Positions 8,228 to 16,387 of a stretch of DNA of 37,890 bases are shown one piece after another (the stretch's first letter is position 1; every line of letters begins with the position of its first letter). The stretch covers positions 1 to 37,890 of the forward strand of contig NZ_JAHESC010000058.1 in assembly GCF_018598185.1 (NCBI RefSeq), given 5' to 3'. The notes beneath the pieces are model-generated. The model saw nothing but the letters and a program-made list of their open reading frames with translations, had not been told where the DNA came from and ran no database searches. A program made the position numbers and the translations under genes. The stretch is from Dawidia soli (lineage in GTDB: Bacteria > Bacteroidota > Bacteroidia > Cytophagales > Cyclobacteriaceae).

Positions 8228-9254
8228 GCGGGGTAAATTGAAGACCGTGAAAATTAGTCAGAAATTCGTACAATCGCTCGTTACAGTCTTTTTCTGTCAA
8301 CTTTTCCTGGAGGAGCAGCGCCCGGGTAGCAGGTTTCTTTACGGCCGCCACAGCCTGCGCGCGTATCAGCGCCTGGCGGACGTCGGCCACCGCCGGGTTT
8401 ACGACAAACAGGCCGTAGGCCTCCAGCGCCTCGACGGTGTAAAGCTCCAGCAGGTTTTCCACCAGCCCGATCTCTTTTGTGGCGATGATAAACCGGTCGG
8501 CCGCCATGGCTTCCAGCAGCACCAGCGAGTAGGTCTCATACATACCCGTGAGCATCACGACGTGGCTCTTGTGGTAGGCCGCCGGCATATCGGGGTGGGC
8601 AATGTGGCCGCCTACGGTAAGGTGAAAAGTGAACGGCAGGTTCTCTATGGCCCGCTCCGTCAGGGCAAAACCCTTTTCAGGCCGTCCGGGATTGTGCGGA
8701 AAGAAGATCTGGAATGGAGCACCCGCCTTCAAGTCATGTTGCCCGGGGCCACTAAACGCCTCGGGATCCACTCCCAGGTAGTTCTGCTGCACATACCGTT
8801 GCGCCAGGGCCGTGTTGGTACGTTGGCGATTGTTCAGCACCAGCAGCCTGTCAAAGAACGGCAGGGGCCACTGCAGGAATTTGGTGTAGCGTACTTTTTC
8901 TTTCGTGCTCAGCATGTCGCTATGCGCCCGCACAAACTGCCAACCCAGCACAGGCTCCGTTTCGTGTAGCGCCAACACCGTGGCAGCACCCTTCTTGCCA
9001 TAAAACCAGCGCGACAACACAAACGGGTAGGCGCAGATCACATGGTTGACATATACCACCGAGTATTTGTTCTGCCGCATAAGCCGGCCGATGCGGAGAA
9101 TGTTCTTCCCATACGCCAACAGCCCACCGGTGTCGACTTCGTACAAATCGACATTACCGCCAGACAGCCGCCAGAGCGCTTCAAACTGCCGCTGAAGGAC
9201 GTCCGACCACTTGACGGTAGTAGGCTTCTTTTTGATGTATAGGATCTTCGCCAC
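8220..9254 (-). CDS. GT4-like glycosyltransferase
   Basis: About 344 residues with a GT-B two-domain layout. The C-terminal donor domain holds FFPHNPGRPEKGF (about 184-196), LTVGGH, and the EX7E motif in MYETYSLVLLEAMA (Glu near 240 and 248), typical of family 4 retaining transferases. The N-terminal domain opens MAKILYIKKKP. I take the GTG at 9254 as start because it gives that typical N-terminus; a TTG at 9263 would add three residues (TTG-Tyr-Ala) directly after the upstream TAA. It should add one sugar of the repeat unit at the cytoplasmic face; donor and acceptor are unknown. Confidence 0.87.
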   Translation of the reverse strand: MAKILYIKKKPTTVKWSDVLQRQFEALWRLSGGNVDLYEVDTGGLLAYGKNILRIGRLMRQNKYSVVYVNHVICAYPFVLSRWFYGKKGAATVLALHETEPVLGWQFVRAHSDMLSTKEKVRYTKFLQWPLPFFDRLLVLNNRQRTNTALAQRYVQQNYLGVDPEAFSGPGQHDLKAGAPFQIFFPHNPGRPEKGFALTERAIENLPFTFHLTVGGHIAHPDMPAAYHKSHVVMLTGMYETYSLVLLEAMAADRFIIATKEIGLVENLLELYTVEALEAYGLFVVNPAVADVRQALIRAQAVAAVKKPATRALLLQEKLTEKDCNERLYEFLTNFHGLQFTPHA

Positions 9255-9263
9255 TGCGTACAA

Positions 9264-10577
9264 TTACTTTAAGGCCAGAATGCCGGCCACCATCTTTTTG
9301 AAATCTTCGTGCCCCATCCAGAGTGAGCCTTCGATCGACCCGGCATACAGGTTTTGTATGAACTTCACCGGTTCGTTCGGGGGGCGCGTGGGCGATAGCA
9401 GCTTGTCGAATACCTCGCTCATGTTTTTGGTTGCCGGGAAGTTGCCGTAGACTACATACGGCCAGTGGCCGATGACACACGTGGGCTTGCCCATGATATA
9501 GCTTTCCACGCCTACTGTGGACGATACAATGATAACACCCTGGCTGCTCTTCACAACATCAAAGCTGTTGACCTTTGCGTGAAGCACCACGACGTTGCGC
9601 AGGCGGCTCAACCGGCGATAGCTATTGATCGAAAGGTGTCCTTCGAGGCCTGGGTGCGTCTTCACATAGAGCTTATATCCGGCAGGTAAATGGGCCGCCA
9701 GCTTCTCGATAGCCCCTGCCTGGTCGATGTACTCGTAGTTTCGGATGTATAGCTCCGACTCGGCATCGACATTGAAAGGATAATAAAAATACTTGTCGTC
9801 CTTGTTGAAGTCGTGGAACGTGCCGGCAACCCGGGTATAAAAGTCTTTGATCCTGCGGTCCACCTGGAGCGTCCATTTGCTGGCAAAATAGGCGCGGATG
9901 ATGTTCCAGTTGCCCTCCTTTATCAACGTGAAAAATTTCTTTACCAAGGGGGTCCGAACATAACGCCGTTTCTCGGTCTCGTAGAAGATCACAGGCTTAC
10001 GCTGGATCTTGTCATCGATAAACTTCTGCGCATCCCCGGGTGCCATGACGCGCTTCTCCTGCGGCTCGAGCATGGTGCGGAATTCGTCAGCGTATAAATT
10101 GATCGTGTGTGGAATAAACGTCTCGCCCAGGTAGATGACCCGTATCTTTTTCTCGTCGGCAATTAACGACGCGCAGCGCCGCACAACCTCACCGCCCTGC
10201 ACGGCATGTAACACGATGCCGATTTTATATTCTTCCAACACGCGCGCGAACGCTTCTGCATAGCGGTAAGCATAGCGGATAATGTGGTTATTGCTCTGTC
10301 CATAGTAGGCTCGCTCGGTAGACACATATTTAACCATGTCGTCTATACCCTTCTTCCGAAAATACCCATCTATCGCTGCGCGCGAAGGCGTTTTCGCGGG
10401 AAAGTAATCGTTGAGGTAGACCGCATCGACACCTTGCTTTACCAGCACGTTGTATTCGTTGGGGTTGGGCGTGATGATCAGACAGCGCTTGCCCTGAGCC
10501 TGGATGGTGAAATACCAGTCGGCCGCCAGTATTTCCTCGTGGTATGAGCTAACGATCGCTATATCAAATTCTTTCAT
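9264..10577 (-). CDS. KpsC/KpsS-like capsule glycosyltransferase
   Basis: A 437-residue soluble protein. The C-terminal half carries YKLYVKTHPG (301-310), a run VVLHAKVNSFDVVKSSQGVI, and VSSTVGVESYIMGKP (351-365). This is the arrangement seen in the capsule_synth (KpsC/KpsS, LipA/LipB) GT-B proteins, where the HP motif and a Ser/Thr-rich donor loop bind a CMP-sugar. Known family members include beta-Kdo transferases. Here the operon makes a CMP-nonulosonate, so this is my best candidate for the transferase that adds the pseudaminic-type sugar (inference). The N-terminal half (1-200) resembles nothing I can name and may bind the acceptor. It overlaps wzx by 14 bases. Confidence 0.72.
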   Translation of the reverse strand: MKEFDIAIVSSYHEEILAADWYFTIQAQGKRCLIITPNPNEYNVLVKQGVDAVYLNDYFPAKTPSRAAIDGYFRKKGIDDMVKYVSTERAYYGQSNNHIIRYAYRYAEAFARVLEEYKIGIVLHAVQGGEVVRRCASLIADEKKIRVIYLGETFIPHTINLYADEFRTMLEPQEKRVMAPGDAQKFIDDKIQRKPVIFYETEKRRYVRTPLVKKFFTLIKEGNWNIIRAYFASKWTLQVDRRIKDFYTRVAGTFHDFNKDDKYFYYPFNVDAESELYIRNYEYIDQAGAIEKLAAHLPAGYKLYVKTHPGLEGHLSINSYRRLSRLRNVVVLHAKVNSFDVVKSSQGVIIVSSTVGVESYIMGKPTCVIGHWPYVVYGNFPATKNMSEVFDKLLSPTRPPNEPVKFIQNLYAGSIEGSLWMGHEDFKKMVAGILALK

Positions 10578-11853
10578 GAATAATTTTCTTTTGTGTGTAG
10601 TAGACGATGGTGCGGATGGTCAATATCAGCAGCATGGCGACGATGGTCGACAGCGTGGCGCCATAGAGCCCCAGGACGGGTATAAGCCAGATATTTAAAC
10701 CGATGTTGATGATCGCTCCAGCCAGCGCGCTATAGAGCAGCGCGCGGTCGAAATGTTTGGCGTAAAGAATGGTCTGTACTACCACCTGCACGGCAAACAT
10801 GATCACCTGGAGCAGCATCAGGTAGAATAAGCTGATTTGATCCAACAGTTCCTTACGATTTATAAAGTTGAGAAGAGGATTGATCAATACTACCGCGGCG
10901 CCGCTGGTAATGATGGCCAGACCGATACATTGCCAAAGGAATCGTTTGATCACGTCACGCTTTTCGGCTTCCGGCCGATCGAATTTAAATACGTTGATGA
11001 CCCGTGGATAGTATTGCGCCACGAGCACACTGGTGATCAGCGTAGTGGGAACACTGGCGATGCCATAATAAAAGCTATAAACGCCAACCTCTGTCTTGCC
11101 CAAAAAATAGTCGATCAGATACCGGTCGGAGAAATCCATTGCCTGCTGGGCAATAGAAATAATCAAAAAAGGAAATGCAACGACAATGCCCTGCCGGATC
11201 CACGCGATGTTCAACGTCACACTCCGGAATCTCAGAATCCGCAGCGTCCACAGTTTCCACAAGCCGAAAAAGAATGACAGGACGGTGCCGGCCACCCACG
11301 AACCCAGGATAAGGTGTATATTGATGTCCCATCCAAACACCGTGGGCAACAGCAGTAGCGGGTATACCCACAAGCCACTCTTGAGCAGGTAAATGAAATT
11401 GGCAAATTGTGATCGTTCCAGCGCGATCAAAATGCGAAAGCACTCCTGCGACATCTGATCGAATATGGTGATCAGGATAAAATAATGCAGGACCTCCAGG
11501 GGAACAAAGTCCAGGATAACCAGCAGGGGGCTTAACAGCAACAGGAACGAAAACCCTGTAAAGTGGAACGCCAGTTGATTGAAGACGTGACCGGCTACCA
11601 CGTCGGGCGATTCACCGACAATCTGTCGCAGGGAATAGGCGTAGAACTCAAAACCTATTACATATACCGACCAGGCCACCGTTACAGCAACGATGTTGTA
11701 TAGACCGAGGGCTTCCAGCGACATCTCCTTGCTGATGTATACCACCAGCAGGAACTTTGCAAAAATACCCCCGACCCGGAAGCCAAAATTGAACAGCGTG
11801 CCCTTTACATTTTCGAAGGAAATCCCCTTTAGGAAATTGGTGATGGTAGGCAT
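10564..11853 (-). CDS. wzx: Wzx-type polysaccharide flippase
   Basis: A 429-residue protein built almost wholly of hydrophobic segments (about 12), of the polysaccharide_synt/MOP flippase type. It has the family-typical N-terminal GFRVGGIFAKFLLVVYISK followed by alternating helices, and a charged loop near residues 300-310 (FDRPEAEKRDVIKRF). It should move undecaprenyl-diphosphate-linked repeat units from the inner to the outer face of the inner membrane. With the WecA-type enzyme, the Wzy-type proteins and Wzz this completes a Wzx/Wzy-dependent pathway. The 30-base gap to the upstream dioxygenase gene shows no clear terminator. Confidence 0.87.
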   Translation of the reverse strand: MPTITNFLKGISFENVKGTLFNFGFRVGGIFAKFLLVVYISKEMSLEALGLYNIVAVTVAWSVYVIGFEFYAYSLRQIVGESPDVVAGHVFNQLAFHFTGFSFLLLLSPLLVILDFVPLEVLHYFILITIFDQMSQECFRILIALERSQFANFIYLLKSGLWVYPLLLLPTVFGWDINIHLILGSWVAGTVLSFFFGLWKLWTLRILRFRSVTLNIAWIRQGIVVAFPFLIISIAQQAMDFSDRYLIDYFLGKTEVGVYSFYYGIASVPTTLITSVLVAQYYPRVINVFKFDRPEAEKRDVIKRFLWQCIGLAIITSGAAVVLINPLLNFINRKELLDQISLFYLMLLQVIMFAVQVVVQTILYAKHFDRALLYSALAGAIINIGLNIWLIPVLGLYGATLSTIVAMLLILTIRTIVYYTQKKIIHERI

Positions 11854-11883
11854 GCTATAAACAAGGTGCTGCGATCAAAAAAC

Positions 11884-12882
11884 TTATTTCACCTTGTAGC
11901 GCTGGTACACAAACGGGTAAGCGCTTGCAGCAGCCGTAAACTCAGGAGAGGCCTTGTCGATATCGAAGTTCTCTGCATTGATGCCGAACAAGCTGTTGGT
12001 GAATTCGAACTGCAATAATAAACGATCCGCACGGCTCAGACTTTTTCCTTTGTGGAACCCGCTCGTATCCACCGCAAGGATGGCGCCACGCTTGCCGGTG
12101 ATCTCGATGATCTTGTCGGCAGGGTAAGCCTTTGCGATCTCGGCATCCTCGATGCGACCATCGCGGCGTACAGATTCGGGGAATCCGTTATTCGAACCTT
12201 TTACATAACAATGCGGTCCGGTTTCAGTATCGACATCTGTGAGGTAGAAGAAGAATTTCAAAAATTTGATCCGCTCCATATCCCAATGGTATAATTGAGC
12301 CACTTCCGAGGAAGCTTTTGCAGAGGCCGTCGACCACCACATCGAGATCAGATCGAGGATAGGCTTGGAACCGAGGAAAGCCTGGGATACCGCCAGAATG
12401 CTGGGATCGGCAATGAGCTTCTGGATCACCGGATCCTGTACCAGGTCTTTTTCAAGAAATTGATACTTGATGGTTCTCGGAGCATCCCGTTTGAAGAAGT
12501 CTTCACCCGGGCCACCGTCTTTCGGTTTGGGGATCAGGTTTGCTTTCGTGCGATAAGAAAGTTCTGTCAGGGAGGCTATAGTAGCATCGTCGAGGAAAGC
12601 CGGGAATACGTAGTAGCCCTCTTGTTGAATTTGCTGGCTGATTTTTGTCAGGTCGCTGGTGCTCAGGTTTCCCAACACGCCGTTGGTAGCGCTTAACGTA
12701 TAACCAGGGTTGTTTTTGGCAATGCGTTCACTCAGCCTTCTATTGAACTGCGTATTCGAAGTATAGAACAATTTTCGCAGGCTCAGGTACGAATACAAGG
12801 GGGTCTTGTTAAAAATTTTGTACCAATAATAGCCGGCCCAAAAAACGAGGCTGGCGAGCGCTATCTTAACGTTTTCTACCAT
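11884..12882 (-). CDS. PhyH-like 2-oxoglutarate/Fe(II) dioxygenase, membrane-anchored
   Basis: A 332-residue protein with a hydrophobic N-terminal segment (about 5-22), then a soluble domain of the phytanoyl-CoA dioxygenase type. Visible iron ligands: His199 and Asp201 in YHWDMERIKF, and His277 in DTSGFHKGKSL; Arg287 in RADRLLLQFEF is placed to bind 2-oxoglutarate. The segment YLTDVDTETGPHCYVKGSN is characteristic of the family. The complete triad suggests an active hydroxylase. It lies between the hexapeptide acyltransferase (5-base gap) and wzx (30-base gap) in a glycan operon, so its substrate is likely a sugar, an N-acyl group or a lipid-linked intermediate near the membrane (inference). 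I know no characterised counterpart in pseudaminic acid loci. Confidence 0.85.
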   Translation of the reverse strand: MVENVKIALASLVFWAGYYWYKIFNKTPLYSYLSLRKLFYTSNTQFNRRLSERIAKNNPGYTLSATNGVLGNLSTSDLTKISQQIQQEGYYVFPAFLDDATIASLTELSYRTKANLIPKPKDGGPGEDFFKRDAPRTIKYQFLEKDLVQDPVIQKLIADPSILAVSQAFLGSKPILDLISMWWSTASAKASSEVAQLYHWDMERIKFLKFFFYLTDVDTETGPHCYVKGSNNGFPESVRRDGRIEDAEIAKAYPADKIIEITGKRGAILAVDTSGFHKGKSLSRADRLLLQFEFTNSLFGINAENFDIDKASPEFTAAASAYPFVYQRYKVK

Positions 12883-12887
12883 ATAGA

Positions 12888-13865
12888 TTAAACAATTTTT
12901 ATGCTGTTGAAGCCGAGAAAAAGTCTCTTGTCGTAGGGAATCGCAAAAGTAATAAAAGAAAAGGGATTAATTCTCTCGTCGACCGGCGCCTGACCGGTCA
13001 GATGTACGTTTAGGTCGAAGGTTGCACCTTGCAGGGTGTACGTTCCTATCAAATGGCCGTCAACCGAAACCGCGACCGTAACAGGTTGCGTCCCGGTAAT
13101 AAACCCACGACACTGAATCGTACCGGTCGACGTGGTGGGTATGGCTACGGTGCTCTCTTCGAAGGCAAACATGCCGGGTGCGCCCGAAGGATTGGGGCGA
13201 TGCACACCATAGTGGTCAAATCCACGATAAAAGTACGGACGGTGCTCGTCGATGTCGGCCCGGATATGTGCGGGTGGTGAGAACACCAGCCTGTCCTTGA
13301 TCTTTTTTGCAGGGTTGCCACCCACGATCTCGTAAGGTCCCACGTCGTGCAGCACAACCGCGTTAGCGCCGATCACCGCGCCGCGACCGACAGTAATGCC
13401 TTGCTTGATGAATACCCCAAACCCGATCCAAACATCCTCTTCGATGTGCACCGGTTTTGAATGCTGACGTAGTCCTTCTTCTGTTCCCAGAACCTTTTCA
13501 TCCTGGTGCCGGATCAATAACGACGGAAACCGTGTGGCGTAGTGCTGACCCGACGATATGAAAATGTTGGCCGACAGCAAGCAATACCGTTCGATGGTAA
13601 CCTCGCCGATGATCTTACAATGGGTGTTGAGGGTTGTGCGGTCCTTCAGGATAAGCGCGTCGTTCGGGCCGACGGTGAGATCAGAAAAATTACCGACACG
13701 TACGCCTTCGCCCAGCGTGATCGTTTGGCGCGGTGTACCCCCGGGCTCAAAGTAAATACTGACCGTTTTTCCAATCCACGACGTAGCCGCGAATGTTAGT
13801 TTCTTAAAAGAATTGGTATACCCACCTTTTAAAATAAACTTCAGGTAAAACAGCCAGGCTTTCAT
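12888..13865 (-). CDS. Hexapeptide-repeat acyltransferase with extra C-terminal beta domain
   Basis: A 325-residue protein. Residues about 50-190 form a left-handed beta-helix of hexapeptide repeats (VRVGNFSDLTVG, CKIIGEVTIERYC, EDVWIGFGVFIKQGITVG, GAVIGANAVV), ending in VGGNPAKKIK as in maltose/galactoside O-acetyltransferases; His108 in SSGQHYATRF is a possible catalytic residue. Residues about 215-325 form a second region, rich in Thr, Val and Gly, that looks like a beta-sandwich and is not part of usual acetyltransferases (about 200 residues). It probably O- or N-acylates the repeat unit in the cytosol; the extra domain may bind glycan (inference). Starts at ATG 13865, 28 bases after pseI. 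Confidence 0.82.
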   Translation of the reverse strand: MKAWLFYLKFILKGGYTNSFKKLTFAATSWIGKTVSIYFEPGGTPRQTITLGEGVRVGNFSDLTVGPNDALILKDRTTLNTHCKIIGEVTIERYCLLSANIFISSGQHYATRFPSLLIRHQDEKVLGTEEGLRQHSKPVHIEEDVWIGFGVFIKQGITVGRGAVIGANAVVLHDVGPYEIVGGNPAKKIKDRLVFSPPAHIRADIDEHRPYFYRGFDHYGVHRPNPSGAPGMFAFEESTVAIPTTSTGTIQCRGFITGTQPVTVAVSVDGHLIGTYTLQGATFDLNVHLTGQAPVDERINPFSFITFAIPYDKRLFLGFNSIKIV

Positions 13866-13893
13866 GTGCGATCGCTTCGGAATATAGAACGGT

Positions 13894-14937
13894 TTATAAA
13901 ATATCGTTGAACATCAACGGCGATCCTTTCTTCAAATCTTTTTTCGCAGGTAAGCCAATCAGGCTTTCGTAGAACCGCGGCTCCAGACCGTCACCGGGGC
14001 GGATCACCTTCAGGTTCTTCGCCGAGAAAACCTCGCCCGCACGAATATCTTCCGCTACATAGATCGAGCGCTTGAACTTCTTGCTGTTGACCTCTGCCTC
14101 CAGGATACCGAATTCCGCATGCCCCAGTGCCAGGAATGCGCGCTCGCTTTCCACCACCAGTGACTGCAGCTCTTCCGGCTCCAGCGAGAAGGTGCTATCC
14201 ACGCCGCCATCGGCACGGCGCAGCGTAAAGTGTTTTTCAATGACGCGAGCACCCAGGGCTACCGAGGCAACAGAAGCGCCAACACCCATGGTGTGATCAG
14301 ACAAGCCGATGAGACAGTCGGAGAAAATCTGTTGCATAACAGGGATGGTCAGCAGGTTGGTGTTCTCGGGCGTAGACGGATACGTGCTGGTACACTTCAA
14401 TAACGTGAGATGTTTACAACCGTTGTTGCGCAACACCTGTACCGACTCATAAATATCCGCCAGCGTACTCACGCCGGTTGACATGATCACAGGCTTGCCG
14501 GTAGCGGCAATCTTTTTCAGCAACGGATGGTCCGTGTTTTCAAACGACGCCACTTTGTACAGCGGCACGTTCAGGCTTTCCAGGAAATCTACAGCGGTGG
14601 GATCGAACGGCGAGCTGAAGGCGATCATGCCGAGCTCATTTGCGCGTTGGAAGATTTGCTCGTGCCACTCCCACGGCGTGTACGCCAGCTTGTATAAATC
14701 GTGCAGCTCCTTGCCATTCCACAGCGAATTTTTGTCCTGAATGGTATAGGCGCCTTTGATCGTCATGGTATCGGCCGTGTAGGTTTGCAGCTTGATGGCA
14801 TGCGCACCCGCTTTCGCCGCCGCGTCGACAATGGCCAACGCCCGGTCGATGGACTGGTTATGATTACCCGACATTTCTGCGATCACAAACGGTTTATGCT
14901 GATGGCCAATGGCCCGATTACCTATTTTGAACTCCAT
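13894..14937 (-). CDS. pseI: Pseudaminic acid synthase
   Basis: A 347-residue NeuB-family enzyme. The TIM-barrel domain begins with FVIAEMSGNHNQS (18-29), a signature of the PseI branch, followed by AHAIKLQTYTADTMT, PWEWHEQIF and FSSPFD. It continues with KVASFE, IMSTGVSTL, LLKCTSTYPS, GLSDHT and ARVIEKHFTL. The C-terminal SAF (antifreeze-like) domain starts near 285 (KRSIYVAEDIRAGE). It condenses 6-deoxy-AltdiNAc with phosphoenolpyruvate to give pseudaminic acid, in the cytosol. The length matches the family. It sits 5 bases after the pseG-pseH fusion, as in other Pse loci. Confidence 0.95.
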   Translation of the reverse strand: MEFKIGNRAIGHQHKPFVIAEMSGNHNQSIDRALAIVDAAAKAGAHAIKLQTYTADTMTIKGAYTIQDKNSLWNGKELHDLYKLAYTPWEWHEQIFQRANELGMIAFSSPFDPTAVDFLESLNVPLYKVASFENTDHPLLKKIAATGKPVIMSTGVSTLADIYESVQVLRNNGCKHLTLLKCTSTYPSTPENTNLLTIPVMQQIFSDCLIGLSDHTMGVGASVASVALGARVIEKHFTLRRADGGVDSTFSLEPEELQSLVVESERAFLALGHAEFGILEAEVNSKKFKRSIYVAEDIRAGEVFSAKNLKVIRPGDGLEPRFYESLIGLPAKKDLKKGSPLMFNDIL

Positions 14938-14942
14938 GATGC

Positions 14943-16385
14943 TTATAATTTATACTTGAATGCTTCTTTATAGTTCTCTTCCGTGGGCACTTGCGTGAAC
15001 CCCATGTTCCTAAAGATCGAATTGGACTTTTCGTTCGAGGCCTTTACATACCCGATGATCGCCACCGGCTGCGTATGCTCTTTCCGGAACTGCTCGATGC
15101 CCCGTTGCAACACCCACGAGCCCAACCCTTTGCCGCGATAAGCGGCGTCTATGCCGTAGCTGATGATCGCCTCACCTCCCACAAGATCAAAGCGTATCTG
15201 CGCTACCGGCTGCTGCTTATAGACTACGATATAGTAATAAGCAGCCGTTGCTGTGATCTTCCTTTTGAACCAGTTTTCGTGATCGCTATACGGTATCGCA
15301 CCGCTTTGGAAAGACTGGTTCCGTGTTTCGGGGTCGTTCGCCCAGGCATAGGTTATGTCAACGTCTGCCGCCGTCGCCCGGCGTAATGTGGCGTGCAGGT
15401 CATAGTCCAGTAACAGAAAGACCTTTTGCAGACGCTCGTTCGAACGGCCGTCGAAGATCTTTGCCTGTGCGGCCATGGCTTGCGCCACAGCAAAGCCAGG
15501 GACCGATGGAAAATCCGCAAAGGCAAACGCCAGCGATTCCCGCAACAGGTAGGCGCAAAGGTCTTCCTGGTTATCGGCCGTCTGGTGCAGATACAACGCC
15601 CCGCCCGTGCAGAGGTATTCGTAGGCCACCCCGCTGGGTGAGCATATCGCCGTACGGCACTGTCGCATAAAGGCCACCATGTCGTCCGCCGCCAGGTCGG
15701 ACAACACCCGAATGGCCCCGCGCTGCGCAGCAAACGCTTGCAAAGAAGCATAGTGCTGATACGCCGCGCCGACCACGACAATGTACTCGTCGAAGTTATG
15801 GGCCAGACACTTCTCTAACACATACTGCGTCTGGTTGCCCGGATCGGCGCCACCCAAACAGATAAACAACGCATTGCCGGCGGGAGTTTCATGCCGGTGC
15901 CGCGCCGCCTCCAGAAAGGGCTTCTTCAGCAATGTATAGCGGGGACCGAGGTAAAAACGGGTATACGGCTCGGCGCTATACAGCGAAGGATCGATGCCAC
16001 CCGCATGGTTGATAATGGCGTGCGCCAGAAAATGATACCGGTGTATGTCGTCCAGGCATACGATCTTACACCCGGTTTTGACAATAGCCTGCTGGTAGGC
16101 AAGATCAAAATGATATCCATCCAGCACGATGATGTCCTGGGGAGTGAGCAGGTTCCGGACGATATGCTCCGCCTCCTGGGCCGGATCGAGATCGCCCAGG
16201 TCGATACACTCCTGACACACATCGGCGATCATCGCCTTCAGCGCGGGCAGCGGGTGGCGGGTCACGAAGGTGCAGACAAAAGCGTCGGCCACCATCGCGG
16301 CCAGCCCAAGTGACCGGTGGATATGCCCCAGCCCCATGTGCGCGCTGCCGTCTGCGCGAAAGTAGATATGTGTCCGTTGACTCAA
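14943..16385 (-). CDS. pseG-pseH: PseG-PseH fusion: UDP-sugar hydrolase plus N-acetyltransferase
   Basis: A single 480-residue frame joins two pathway enzymes. Residues 1-about 330 are PseG: IYFRADGSAHMGLGH with the probable catalytic His21, IVLDGYHFD, INHAGG, ICLGGADPGNQT (175-186) and the glycosyltransferase-like CSPSGVAYEYLCTG (248-261). Residues about 333-480 are a GNAT acetyltransferase: LRRATAADVDITYAWAND, the acetyl-CoA loop YRGKGLG (416-422) and ASNEKSNSIFRNMGF (449-463). PseH acetylates the 4-amino group of UDP-4-amino-4,6-dideoxy-beta-L-AltNAc, and PseG then removes UDP, so the fusion couples consecutive steps. In Campylobacter and Helicobacter they are separate genes. The flanking genes lie 2 and 5 bases away. 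Confidence 0.93.
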   Translation of the reverse strand: MSQRTHIYFRADGSAHMGLGHIHRSLGLAAMVADAFVCTFVTRHPLPALKAMIADVCQECIDLGDLDPAQEAEHIVRNLLTPQDIIVLDGYHFDLAYQQAIVKTGCKIVCLDDIHRYHFLAHAIINHAGGIDPSLYSAEPYTRFYLGPRYTLLKKPFLEAARHRHETPAGNALFICLGGADPGNQTQYVLEKCLAHNFDEYIVVVGAAYQHYASLQAFAAQRGAIRVLSDLAADDMVAFMRQCRTAICSPSGVAYEYLCTGGALYLHQTADNQEDLCAYLLRESLAFAFADFPSVPGFAVAQAMAAQAKIFDGRSNERLQKVFLLLDYDLHATLRRATAADVDITYAWANDPETRNQSFQSGAIPYSDHENWFKRKITATAAYYYIVVYKQQPVAQIRFDLVGGEAIISYGIDAAYRGKGLGSWVLQRGIEQFRKEHTQPVAIIGYVKASNEKSNSIFRNMGFTQVPTEENYKEAFKYKL

Positions 16386-16387
16386 GA

